Shown here: positions 1-10,390 of the stretch, piece after piece
How positions within the stretch are numbered: position 1 is the stretch's first letter
Layout: every line of letters begins with the position of its first letter
From: Eonycteris spelaea
Taxonomy: Eukaryota > Chordata > Mammalia > Chiroptera > Pteropodidae
Direction of reading: 5' to 3'
NCBI GenBank assembly: GCA_003508835.1
Contig: PUFA01000167.1
Location: 372,001 to 436,000 of the forward strand
DNA length: 64,000 nt
Position numbers and translations under genes: made by a program
The notes under the pieces: model-generated
Database searches by the model: none
Told to the model about the DNA's origin: nothing
What the model saw: only the letters and a program-made list of their open reading frames with translations

Positions 1-85
1 TAACAAATTAAAAAAAAAATAATAAGGGATTGTAAGCTGACAAGGTCCTTGCAATCTGTGAGGTCAACCAAGGGTTGCCTCTCCT

Positions 86-149
86 AAAAATAAAATAATA
101 AAATAAAATAAAATAAAATAAAATAAAATAAAATAAATAAAAAATAAAA
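86..149. repeat. (TAAAA)n simple repeat
   Basis: About a dozen tandem TAAAA units with a few TAAA variants. It sits directly before an MLT1 LTR end and may be the tail of a decayed retroposon, but the preceding 85 bases match no SINE I recognise. Confidence 0.85.
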
Positions 150-316
150 CGAGAATTCAGCCATCTGCAATCAGGACGTTTCCCACCAGAACCCAACCAT
201 GTTGCCACCATTGTGGACTTATAGCTTCCAGAACTATAAGGAATACATTTCTGTTGTTAAGGCACCCAGTTTACGGTATTTTGTTATAGCAGCCTGAGCT
301 GACTAAGAAACTATTG
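150..316 (+). mobile_element. MLT1 (ERVL-MaLR) LTR, 3' part
   Basis: The stretch has the hallmark order of an MLT1 LTR 3' end: a 'gccatctgca' segment, 'cttccagaactat', 'aatacatttctgttgtt', a 'cacccagttta' stretch and the terminal 'gcagcctgagctgactaag'. It is a non-coding old LTR fragment whose 5' half is absent or replaced by the TAAAA repeat. Edges are approximate. Confidence 0.75.
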
Positions 317-324
317 CATGAAAA

Positions 325-709
325 AATGTGAAATACTTACAGATAAATTAGATGAGTTGTGCAAGGCCTGTACACTGAAAACTACAAAACACTGCTGAGA
401 GAAATTAAAGAATTCCTAAACAGAGAGATACACCATGTTAATGAACTGGATGACTCAATATTATTAAGATGTCAATTCTCCCCCAAACTGACCTAAAGAT
501 TCAACTCAATCCCAATCTAATCTCAGTAAGAAGAAATTTACATGCTGAATCTAAAATCTGCAAGAAATTGAAAGACTTAGAATAGGCAAAACAATTTGGA
601 AAAAGAACCAAGCTAAAAATCATACTCTACTTGATTTTAAGAGTATTTAGAAAGTTAAAATAATTAAGACAGTGTGATGTTGGTGTAAAGATATACATTA
701 ATGTAAATT

Positions 710-753
<44 letters not shown>

Positions 754-1500
754 AAGATACACATCAAAGGAACAGAATAGAGCCCAGAAATAGACTCACA
801 CATGTATAGCCAATTGATGTTTGACAAGGGTGTCAAGGCAATTCCACAAGTGGAGAACCTTTCATAATAATATGAATAATAATAAGAAGAACCAAAAATA
901 ATCTTTTCAACAAGTGCTAGACTTGTTGAACAGCCATTGCAAAAATATGAAACTCAACTCATACTTTATACTATTGAATTATAGGGCTAAATGTAAGAGC
1001 TAACACCAGAACTTATAAAAAGAAAACATAGGTGGAAATATTAAGTTCCTTTGGGTTAATCCAAAAGACAACCCAAATGTTCATTAATAGATGAAGTATA
1101 AACATATGTGGTATATTCATAGAATAGAATGCTACTCAGCAATGAAAAGAAAGAAATTATAAATACATTCATCAAAATTGATGGATCTCAAAATTATTAT
1201 GCTGTATGAAAGACAGCAGACAAAAAGAGTACATAATGTATCAGTCCATTTATATAAACTTCTAGGAAATGCAAACTAACAGTGACAAAATAGACGAGTG
1301 GTTGAGTGGGGGTGGAAGGGAAGGAGAGATGGATAGGAATTTCAAAGAAGAATGAAGAGAATCTTGAGAGTGATAGAAATGTTTGTTATTTTGATTGTGG
1401 CTATGGCTTCACAGGTATACAGAGATGTCAAAACTTATTAAATAATATTCTTTAAATATGTGCAGTTAATCATAAGTCAATTATACGATAAGCTTGTTTT
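325..1500 (+). mobile_element. L1M 3' end (late ORF2 plus 3' UTR)
   Basis: The order follows the 3' end of an old L1 in sense orientation. There is an ORF2-type 'aaaactacaaaacactgctgag' stretch, the 'ggaacagaatagagccca' motif, 'atgctactcagcaatgaaaa', and a 3' UTR ending with 'acaggtatacagagatgtc' and 'aatatgtgcagtt'. The frames are full of stops, so no protein is encoded. A GT microsatellite interrupts it near 711-752. It is upstream of the gene and in the same orientation. Confidence 0.8.
711..752. repeat. (GT)n microsatellite
   Basis: About 20 GT units with one TATAT interruption, embedded in the L1 fragment. Confidence 0.95.
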
Positions 1501-1564
1501 TAAAAGGAACAAAGAATAGTTTGTAGTATAGTGTACTTTAAATTCATAGAGAAATATATCAGTC

Positions 1565-1945
1565 AGGGCAATTAACACTAGATGTTGTAACCAGAAACTC
1601 AATATCTCAGTGGCTTAATACCACAAAATTTTATGTTTGGCTAGGCCACAATTTCATGTGAACTGCAGCCAGGCAGTGACTCAGGGACCTTGGGTCCTTC
1701 CATCCTGGGGCCCTGCTGACTTCAACATATGGTCTCCACTCTCACCAGGGATAAAAAGAAAGAGCACAGATGATCATGACCAGACCTACAAGGAGGTATC
1801 TATCTCAACTTCCCACATCCCTTAGGCCAAAACCCAATTACAAGGCAGGGAAGTTGGGAAATATAGTCCTTTCTGGGAGAAGAGTAGTGCTTTCATTTAT
1901 ATGCCTAGCCAGTCTCTGGCAGAAGAAAAAGAAACATCTCTTCCG
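1565..1945. repeat. Old interspersed repeat, family not identified
   Basis: Phrases such as 'ctcagtggcttaataccaca', 'gtgactcagggacc' and 'gaagttgggaaatatagtc' occur in a widespread mammalian repeat that I recognise but cannot name with certainty (LTR-like). Short ORFs here are incidental. Confidence 0.45.
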
Positions 1946-1949
1946 AGTG

Positions 1950-4840
1950 TAGCTATGCACACAGTAACACACATTACGAAAGAATACTGAGCTTCTGAGC
2001 CAGAATACCTTTAATTCAGATGCCTTCGCAGTTTTCTCCCAGAATGATGAGAGGGCATTTGCTTTATATAGCTGAATAGCCTATTCCAGGAGTTCTTCTC
2101 ATGAAGGTTCAGTTTCCACACCAATGGGGAATACAAGTCTCTAATTCCTAGGAGACAGAAAATTGGTTTTCAAATCACTCCCATAGCCTTCCCCACTCCT
2201 TTTCCACATCTACCTCTAAGATTTCTCAACTTGCAAAATTTCAGTCTAAGCAAAGGCATGCAACTTGGCTCCTCACCATCTGCATCTGCCCCAACAGCAC
2301 AAGGAGAAGCTGAACCCAGCATGAAGGCACAGAGCCACCAAGAAAATTTGCTCAGGGTTTTCGATGCTATATAACAGGAAAAAGGGATTCTTTGCCTAAG
2401 CAGCCAGATAGCCTCATTGTATGACCATTTGGATAGGCAGTGACATTGAAAAGATGTGAATTCAAGGGCATATACCTAGCTGTGAGACCTTGATAAGGTC
2501 ACTCCCTCTTTGGAATGCTTTCTTAACTAAGCTTCTAGACACCACACTTTCCAGACCCGACCTGCCTCCCTGCTTCTTCACTGTCTCATCTGCTATCCTC
2601 TGTCTCTCCCTAACCTCTGAATAGTATTTGGCCTCAGGGCCCTCTCTTGGACCAGCTTCTCAGGTATAAGTTAGGGATTTTGAAAACCTAGAGATTAGGT
2701 CCTATACTCCTGGAAATAGTTCCTCACCCCACCTCCCAACCTTAATAGCTTTGGACAACTCAGGTAAAATTTCCCTTTCCTTCCTTACTCCTTCCCTCCC
2801 TTTTTTTTTTTTTTTTTGGTCAAATTATCTGGATAACGTCTCCCTCTACAAGTAGTAATTATTATTTCTAGATATGGCAATTAGTTGCTAACTTTTTTTT
2901 CTCTTAACTTGCCCAGGAAATGACAAAGAGTACACTTTCACCGTTACTAGTGAGAAATGCTTTGTTGTCCTAGAAAATCAACTTAAACTGACCCTCTTGG
3001 GAAGGGGTCCATGAAATACAAGAGAGGAAAACAATGAATTCACAGAAGAGCTTGTTCCCACCCACTTGGAACAGAGTTTTTTTTTTTACCAACCTGTTTG
3101 ATCAGCTGGGGAAAAAACATCCTCATTTACATAACCTCATGGCCCTTTGTGTTTCAAGATGGCACCATTCCAGGAATGCAGTTTCTGTATGAATGAAGGA
3201 GGCTAAAGGCCCACAAATGCCCATCTAGGATATAGCTTCCCTAGATTGTCCAGGATTTCTGGTTGTTTCCATCGCTTACAATCTGTGTGGAAAGAACTAA
3301 TATTTGCAAATACATACGCGCTTCTTAACAATTCAATGACCAAATATTAATTTTAGGAAATAGCTATATATCATTTGTGTGCCTACTGCATAAAACTCTC
3401 CTACTGGATGCTGCAGGGGTTAGGCAGGCAGTCCTGCCTTGGAGAAATAGCACCTAAACATTAAAACCTATTCCTAAGAGACTGAGCACACCAGAAGGAG
3501 AGGTGGTCTTTTCTCTGTATTTTCTATATCACCTAAATATCGTGTTGAGGACATAAACAGATGATCAATAAATAGTTCTCACAATGAATTTCTATAATTA
3601 AAACCCGCAATTATCACCAGCCAAATTTGGGAGGAAATCAGAGCTACCTTATATCACTGTCAGGGACATATGATGTCAGGGATCATATGATGGCCGCAAT
3701 ACCTTACATGGTAGGGAGTGATGACAGATAAGAGGCTGAGAAGAATACTTACCATGATTAAAATCAAAAGGACATTTAAATAGACAGAAAAAATGAATCA
3801 GCACTGAATTTAGCCTTATTGGATAAAAGAATGTTTCACATCTGAAAAAACAAAAGTGGTTAGATGGTCTGAATACTCATTGCAAAATTGTTTTTGTACT
3901 GAATTCACACCCTTAATAGTTTCCTCTCAAAAATGGAACTCACCAACTATGCAGGTATCAACTTGCTCACCATTCTCAGAACTCAGATAGGACCACAGAG
4001 AAGGAAATAAAAGGTCTCCTGAGGCAATTGCCATCTCCTCTGCATCTAGAATCTGGCTCAAAAGCTTGTCTACATTTACTTATTGTCTTTATTCCTGCAT
4101 TGTCTCTAAAGAACAATCCAGCTGGGTTAAATCCAGGTTAGCACAGCACTATCTCTTAGACATTTAAAAATATGTAAAGAGAAATGACCACTATTCTCAC
4201 ACTAATTTCAAATGGCAAATTTCCTTATTATGCTGTTTTTTACGTTTTTAATAGTGAAAGATTTTTTTTTTTTTTTTTTTTTTTAGGTAAAATGGAAAAA
4301 ACACTCAGCTGCTCAGTGAGGCAGAGTTAAAATATTCTACAAAAACAGCACTTATGAAACAGGCAGAACCCCTGGGCAACCAATTTATGAACATACAACT
4401 AGTGGTACAAGACAGGTGTATTGTCACAGATTCATGGCCCAGAAAAGGATTTTATTATTTCTTTATTTTTAAACAATAAACACTTTATGGCAAACCATTT
4501 TTATAAGCAACTAGGAGGAATAAAAAAATGTAGATAGCAGAATCAAATACCAGTATTCCCTGCAGCCGTCACTAGCTTTCTGTCACAGCTGCTGGGCACA
4601 TCATTCCTTTTCCACTTACATTTTATAGTAAGGGTCTTGGTTTCCTGGTTGTACCTTCAAGATTTGTTAATCAAATGAATTCCAGTCCTAGCAAGGGTAT
4701 CTAGTGAACCTATGACAGCATGGCCTCTGGGATAGATTCTGCCAGAGGCAGCAAGTCTCGTTTGTTTGGGGTTTTTTCCTGGTTGAAAACTCCATGCTTA
4801 AAATTTTGCTTCTTTTATCTTAATTCTAAGAAATCACTGT
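1950..4840. other. Intergenic stretch, little recognised
   Basis: I find no gene or confident transposon here. It contains a pyrimidine-rich run ending in T17 (2771-2817), a T23 run (4262-4284) and a small tandem duplication (3659-3691) of a 16-17 base unit starting 'tgtcaggga'. A weak MIR-like phrase lies near 2450-2530. Confidence 0.5.
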
Positions 4841-5400
4841 TGGTTGATGAGGGGGTGCAGAGTTTGCCACCTCAAAATATGCCCTTTAGGATATTAATTA
4901 TTTTAAGCTCATTATTTTCAAGAAACAAAAGACTCAGGAAGAACTTTTGACCATCTCCCTAACTCTAAGAGAATTTAGACTGAGGATCTGCTTCAGAAAG
5001 GGAGCTATTATAGATAACTGTAGTGTAATATTAACCAAGTGTGATAGACAGGGAAGAACCTAGCAAAGCCCCTTTGATCAACTTTCTGTGTCCCATTGTT
5101 TCAAGATGGCCCAACAAACATTTGTTTACTAAATATTAACTCTTTTCATCTCCCTGAGAATTGCTGTCTTGCGTTTTTGAAGTTCCAAACAGCCCCCTGA
5201 CCTCCTTTCCTTAGCTCAAGATGGCATATAAGCCTTAACTGTTGGATTTTCCTTGGTCCCATTTTCTTGTGGAACCCCCATATATACATACTTAATCAAT
5301 TGGGTTATTTTCTCCCATTAATCTGTCTCATGCCAATTTAAATATTAGACCAACCAAAAGAAGGGTAGATGAGTAGAGGAAAAATTTTTCTTCCCCTAAA
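4840..5400 (+). mobile_element. Solo LTR, ERV1-type
   Basis: The sequence has the layout of a retroviral LTR. An early 'tttgccacctcaaaatatgc' segment is followed by 'catcccattgtttcaagatggcc'-like sequence (near 5090-5110), a TATA-like 'gcatataagcc' preceded by 'agctcaaga' (about 5214-5235), a 'cttgtggaaccccc' segment, 'tctcatgccaatttaaat', and a U5-like end 'tttttcttcccc'. No internal viral sequence adjoins it, so it looks like a solo LTR. It is on the gene's strand about 1.4 kb before the RASGRF2 start codon. The family is recalled only as an ERV class I type; exact ends and target-site duplication were not established. Confidence 0.6.
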
Positions 5401-5539
5401 GGACCAAGAACATCTGATACCTTCCTGCGGGGTCGGGGGGGGGGGTCATACTCATTAACCTTCACCCTCATTTTAAATACAAGTTCACAGGGAAAGGTCA
5501 AGGTTACCCTATGCAAAGCCACCTTGTGACTCTAGCCAC

Positions 5540-6190
5540 TGCAATGCATTCACATTCATAGCCGAGTATGAGTGCATGGATATGACAGGTGTTGTAGGTG
5601 TGAGTTTGTGAAAGTGTATTCATTTGCATGAATGTGTATTTTGTGTTTGTTATGCTTATGTGTATTTGTATTTTTGAGTGAATGCGCATCTGTATGTTCA
5701 TGTACATGTTTACGATTTATTTGCCTCTGTGTGTATGACTGAGAAAAATGTGTTGTGTAATTGTGTGTAAGTTGTATGAGTGTTCATATGAATGTGTTGA
5801 GTATAAATATGTGCATGTGTCTGTTGTGTGTTTGGGTGTGTGTGAGTGTGGCTTGTGTGCGTAAACGTGTGTTTGGGTGAGTGTATCAGTGTGTGTAGTT
5901 GCCTTTGTGTGTATTTGTATATGAACTGTATTTTGCATGAAGGAGTACATATTGCGGGTTGTATTTGTATATAAGTAATTTTCTGTGTGTTTAAGTATTT
6001 CGTCGTGTGTGTATTTGTTTGAATGTATTTGTGCATATGAGTGTGTTTGCATACTCTTGTGTGTAGAAGTATGTAATTGTGCAGATGCGAGCATTTGTGT
6101 TGTGACTGCGTGTTGTGCGAGTTTGAATCTGTGTGGATGTGAGCATATGCATTTGCGTGTGTGTGAGCGTGCGTGGGAGCGGGTGTGTTG
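5540..6190 (+). repeat. Degenerate TG-rich tract next to the promoter
   Basis: For about 650 bases the + strand is dominated by T and G, with imperfect units such as 'gtgtgtatttgtatgaatg' and very little C. It reads as a decayed TG microsatellite or minisatellite. Alternating purine-pyrimidine runs are compatible with Z-DNA formation. It ends abruptly at the CpG island. The open frames across it (Thr/His-rich on the minus strand) come from the repeat and are not genes. Confidence 0.85.
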
Positions 6191-6376
6191 TAGCCGCGCG
6201 CCGCCACCTCGCCACGATCCGCCCCGTCGGCGCGGAGCAGAGGCTGCGGGCGGCCGGCTGGCCCGGGCGGGCGAGGGAGGGACCGGTGCCGGGGTGAGCC
6301 GTTTGCGCCACCGTCGCCGCCGCCGCGCCGACTTTGCCCTTTAAATCGGTCTCCAAGCCGATTACAGCTGATCTCC

Positions 6377-6386
6377 CACGTGACGT
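6377..6386 (+). promoter_or_regulatory. Overlapping E-box and CRE-like site
   Basis: The ten bases CACGTGACGT join a perfect palindromic E-box (CACGTG, bound by USF/MYC-type bHLH-ZIP proteins) to a TGACGT half-CRE (ATF/CREB family), sharing the bases TG. It lies about 410 bp before the start codon within the CpG island. Binding is inferred from motif identity only. Confidence 0.5.
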
Positions 6387-6690
6387 TTTACCTTCTGTCT
6401 CCCGGAGCGAGTGGCCCGAGGACAGTCCTCCTCAGGCAGCCGCGCGCCGCGCCGCCCAGACCGCCGCCCGGGCTCCGGCACCCGCAACTTTGGGCGAAGC
6501 AGCAGGCGGCTCGGGCGCCCTCACGGGGCGACTCTCCGCGTGGGCTTCCGGGGCTCCCGGCGGTTCGCCCGGCCAGGAGGGCGGCGGTCGGGACGGAGAA
6601 CGTGTCCTGGCCGTAGTCGGACGCCCCTCGGACCCGCGCGGCGCCGCACCCCGGAGGCCGGCGGGGGTGCCCTGTGCGCAGCGTCAGGAT

Positions 6691-6699
6691 AGGGGGCGC
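6691..6699 (+). promoter_or_regulatory. CTCF-like core motif
   Basis: AGGGGGCGC matches the core of the CTCF consensus, but the upstream CCA part is poor. It is near the likely 5' UTR, 100 bp before the ATG. Confidence 0.3.
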
Positions 6700-6752
6700 C
6701 ATTCGCCAGCCGGGACCCGAGCGGGCGCGTCCCGCGGGGAGCCGGGGAGGAG

Positions 6753-6773
6753 ATGGCTGCGAGTCAGGGGTGA
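6753..6773 (+). promoter_or_regulatory. Six-codon upstream ORF in the 5' leader
   Basis: ATG GCT GCG AGT CAG GGG TGA would encode MAASQG. The ATG has purine G at -3 and G at +4, a stronger context than the main start, which has A at -3 but C at +4. It is in the same frame as the main ORF, ends 18 nt before it, and is the only ATG between about 6190 and the main start. Its TGA also proves that the RASGRF2 frame is closed upstream, supporting the ATG at 6792. Translation is an inference and depends on the transcript starting before 6753. Confidence 0.65.
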
Positions 6774-6791
6774 GCCCCCCGCGCCCGCACC

Positions 6792-7079
6792 ATGCAGAAG
6801 AGCGTGCGCTACAACGAGGGGCACGCCCTGTACCTGGCCTTACTGGCCCGCAAGGAGGGCACCAAGCGCGGCTTCCTGAGCAAGAAGGCAGCCGAGGCGA
6901 GCCGCTGGCATGAGAAGTGGTTCGCCCTCTACCAGAATGTGCTCTTCTACTTCGAGGGCGAGCAGAGTGGCCGCCCGGCGGGCATGTACCTCCTGGAGGG
7001 CTGCAGCTGCGAGCGGGCGCCCGCGCCGCCCAGGGCCATTGTCGGGCCAGGAGGCGCCCGGGACGCGCTGGACAAGCAG
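6792..7079 (+). CDS. RASGRF2: RASGRF2 coding exon 1 (residues 1-96)
   Basis: RASGRF2 is a calcium/calmodulin-responsive exchange factor with a CDC25 domain acting on Ras and a DH domain acting on Rac, mostly neuronal, at membranes. Only its N-terminus is here. The 96 codons start [15 protein letters not shown] and contain the first half of the PH domain. GFLSKK at about residues 27-32 and the WHEKWFAL strand at 39-46 carry the PH hallmark of basic and aromatic residues, followed by the FYFE strand at about 52-55. The family member RASGRF1 has a related but clearly different start (MQKGIRLNDG in my memory), so assignment to RASGRF2 is firm. The start has an adequate Kozak context (accATGc) and an in-frame TGA 18 nt upstream. 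The exon ends CAG|gtacca in phase 0. The GC-rich codons reflect the CpG island; the segment after residue 75 (Ala/Pro/Gly-rich) looks like a variable loop. Confidence 0.95.
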
Positions 7080-7109
7080 GTACCACGCGCCCTCCTTCCC
7101 CGGTCTCCC

Positions 7110-9360
7110 TAACTCTTCGTCCCCAGAGGTCTTGAGCTCGTTTACACGGGGTCCATACTAGAGATCCGAGGTTCTTCTGCGGCGTCAGTGGCAGGACGTC
7201 TCCACGCGCCTCCCCAGTTCCATCCCCTTTCTCCCAATCTCCGTGTAATCGCTGGGTAGAGGGGCTCGGCTTTCCTTCGGAACCCTGACAGCGATCAGGT
7301 CTTTCAGCTTCATTGCTAACCATCTTGTTTCTCTAGACCTTGTTCGGAAGGATTCAGTGTGGTTACGGGTGTTGACACCTGTTGGATTTAGAACGGCGAA
7401 ACGGCACTAACTTATTTGGGAAAGTTTGGTTTCTCCCTGATCCGGCTAGTGCGTTTAGGTTTTTTGCCTGCAAATGTTTGATCGCCGGTTGTGCAGGGCA
7501 CAAGCGGGGCTCTCAGGACGGACAGCCAGTTTCTGTTGGCCATTTTCAATCTGTCTGTGGTTTATGTCAGCTTACCTTGCTAACATTTGACCTGGTGGAC
7601 TAATGACGAGGGAAAGTGTGCATCCATTTCCCTCAGGCTTAATATTTGGTAGCGACATTCCTGCTATGTTTAAACATGGGACATTTAAAAAGACCGCCTC
7701 TGTGTACTTTTAAATGAATGCTTTGAAAACGAATGTGACCTCTTTATTCTAGGTCATAATTTTATTAGTTTTGCCATGTACATACTCAAAGAGGAAAAAA
7801 ACCTCTCTAGATTTAGTAACTCCCGCACCCCATTCCTGCAAACGTGAAATTTGTGTGTGTGTGTGTTTTTCAATCACCATTTGGTTATTAAAGTTAAAGC
7901 AGACCAGTTTTATGTTCCCAAATGTTCCCAGTTAACTTCTAGACTTCTACCTTGAAAAAAAAGAGGCCGATTGTCTTTGCTGTTGCATAAAAATATTTAG
8001 CAGCTGAATTTTCTGAGCAAGGCAGACCAAACAACTTATACTGCAAACCACGTAAAGTAGCAGTGGGAGGTGCTAGCGATGGAATGATGAATAAGCTGCC
8101 TACCTAACCCCGTGGGGCTCATAAAAAAATGTGTAAAATTAAGAGAAGTTAAAACTAGATTGACCAGAAATTTGATATTTTTTTCACTTTGGTTTTACTA
8201 TAAATCATTAACAGACTTAACTAATTAAAGTTGTTATAACACATAAATCTGAAATTTAAAAAAATGTCCTTTGATTTTAAGGGTATGTTAAGGTCATTGG
8301 AAAACTGATTTTCAGTTTTGTAGATATTATAGATACCAGAAAATTTTAAGTTATGAATTTTAGAAGTTAAATTGTGAATAGAAGGGTTTTTTTTTTCAGG
8401 TTCTGTTTTTTTTTTTCTCCAAGGTCCCACAAAAACCAAAACTAAAAGGCTTTTAAGTGTTATTATGTCTAATATACAGTAAGATACTTTAAATTACTCT
8501 GAATGGAGATCATTAACTTAATTCCAAATTATCTTTTCTCTTTGTATTTATACTGGTATCAGGAGATAGTCACTTTTTTTTTTTGAGCTTGGAGTGAGGA
8601 GTTCATACCTGTTGCAACTTATGTGGTTGTCTATCAGTTAATATAAGAAAACCAATATTTTTCTACTTGCAAAATATCTGAACTCTCATCTTCAGGACAA
8701 TTTTCTTCACACCACACTTTCATAAAGAATTGTAATCTCCAGATAGTTTGCTTTCATGCCATTTTCTAATGGAAGTTCAAAGAAGCCATCTTATGAACAA
8801 ATTCTGTTTATCATGCAGATTGTGAGTCTTTCTCAATCATTTTATGCAGCTTTAAGAAGTTAGAAATTAGAATCTTGGCATTTGTGGAAAGACTGAAATG
8901 TAGAGAACAAGCCTTCCAAATAGATTACGAGTTGGATTGAGATATCTCAAATTTTGTCTTCTGTTAGGCATGCTTCTGTGACTTGGGTTAGTTTAACTGA
9001 TTGCTGCTTTAACTCTGGCACTTCCTGTCTGGATGTGTTTGAAGAATTTAGTAAAAATTGTAAAGATAAGAAATAAGAAGAAACAATTTTATCTTAAAGT
9101 TTATGCGTTTGGCTTCTTCTCAGTTAGTTACTTTGTGTTGCGAATACGCTCACATCATCTCAAGCACCTAGCTTGCTGGACCTGTGAGACTGATGAGGTG
9201 GAGGGGTGGATGTGAGGGAGCAGGGACCATCTCAACATCCCCTTCTCCAAGTATGCCTCTGGAGCTTTCCACATAAATAGCTCTACCAATCTCATAAACA
9301 CAGGTGAAAGTTAGAGTTTGAAACAGGACTTAGGGAAGCAGTGTGGGTTTCTTCCACCAG
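7110..9360. other. Intron 1, repeat-poor start
   Basis: No transposon recognised. Composition falls quickly from the CpG island to AT-rich DNA. Only a short GT run (about 7852-7866) and small T runs are seen. First-intron sequence of this kind often carries regulatory elements; none can be shown here. Confidence 0.45.
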
Positions 9361-9490
9361 GTTTCTGTGTGACTTCGTTAGGCAAATCTCTTAATGTTTC
9401 CCTTTTTTCCCCCTCTGTTAATGAAATCTGTTTCTTAATATGTAAAAATTAAGGGTTTGGCTAAGACGATTTTCATGTTGACTTCCAATA
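9360..9490 (+). repeat. MIR SINE fragment
   Basis: The order 'tgtgacttcgttaggcaaat', 'ctcttaatgtttcc', 'ctgttaatgaaa' follows the MIR core and right half (gender of phrases: loss of precision is high). Diverged, edges approximate. Confidence 0.45.
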
Positions 9491-10212
9491 ATGGCATCTA
9501 AAGGCTTAAAGATTACCAGTCTGTAATAATACTGCATCTGAGAAGCTAAGGACAAGCATGTGATTGATGTGGACATTCTGATAAATCAGTTAGGTCAACA
9601 GATGTGCAAACCTATAGTAACAACATTGCCTGAGAGACATCAGACATTCACATTGGAGAGAGATATATTATCATATTTACAGTTATTACAGTTGATATAA
9701 TTCTTGCTATAAAATATCTCTAATCATTCTTGCCAGTTTAAATTCTATTACTTTAAATAATTTTTTTAAATTCTAATTAATTGTGTTTTTAGTAAGTTAT
9801 ATGATGAAAACACCCATTGATTTGTTTCCTCTAAATAATTCAAACGTTAAAATTTTTTTAACCACTTTGTTTTGAACTGTTTCCAGTTAAGAAAAAAGAA
9901 AGATGTTTTCAGTTTCCGAATGTGCCTAGGTTGAAGGAATATTCATTTGCATTGTTCAATTTTTTAGTAGTGTCCCAAGATTTCACTTTGGTAGGTCCTT
10001 GAGAGATTTCAAGGCTCTCATCAACTTGTGGCAACTTCTCAGTGATAGTAATGGCGACATAATCAAAATGAGTTTCGTTAAAAAATTTTAAGTGATGTTC
10101 CCTTTCTCAAAAAGTGTGTGTTGTTGGTACTTCTCTCTAGGAAAGCTACATTTATGGAAAATGAAAAACTTACCTATCATTTCAGGAGAAGGTGTTTGAG
10201 AAAGAAAGAATT

Positions 10213-10390
10213 TGTATTTAGTAAATACCTTCTATGTGCCGGGCTTGGTGTTTCACTCCATTATCTCATCTAATTTGAACCTCACTTCAGCTCTTGTAGA
10301 TGAGTAATCTTTTTTTATTTTTACCTATGCTAACACTGAGGCTCAAAGAGTTCTCAGGAGATGATCAAAGTCCTATTCAGGTATGAAAAC
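10213..10390 (+). repeat. MIR SINE
   Basis: It contains 'ccttctatgtgccgggcttgg', 'attatctcatctaatttga' and 'acactgaggctcaaagag' in MIR order, as a diverged sense copy. Confidence 0.65.

Larger units (their letters stand above)
6180..7110 (+). promoter_or_regulatory. RASGRF2: CpG-island promoter of RASGRF2
   Basis: Base composition switches at about 6190 from TG-rich to very GC- and CpG-rich, and the island covers the 5' UTR and coding exon 1. A GCC/CGC triplet run lies at about 6308-6330. The only TATA-like string is 'ctttaaat' at 6339-6346, which could be a weak core element. An E-box/CRE overlap is at 6377-6386 and a CTCF-like core at 6691-6699. The transcription start cannot be fixed from sequence alone; CpG-island promoters commonly use dispersed starts. 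Long ORFs on both strands are expected here from GC richness. Confidence 0.85.

Noticed and set aside
4262..4290. T23 followed by AG|GTAA, resembling a splice acceptor
   Set aside because: It is upstream of the promoter, has no coding frame beside it, and long T runs before AG arise often by chance.
5710..6356. Thr/His-rich minus-strand ORFs of 121-165 codons, and the opposing + strand frame
   Set aside because: They are translations of the TG-rich repeat and its junction with the CpG island.
6334..6879. Long + strand frames in the promoter and leader
   Set aside because: They lack an ATG start and are explained by GC richness; they overlap the uORF and main start in other frames.
6388..7323. 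311-codon minus-strand ORF opposite RASGRF2 exon 1
   Set aside because: It lies in the CpG island, where stop codons are rare in all frames. Composition is Arg/Pro/Gly-rich low complexity, and the + strand already holds a firmly identified exon.
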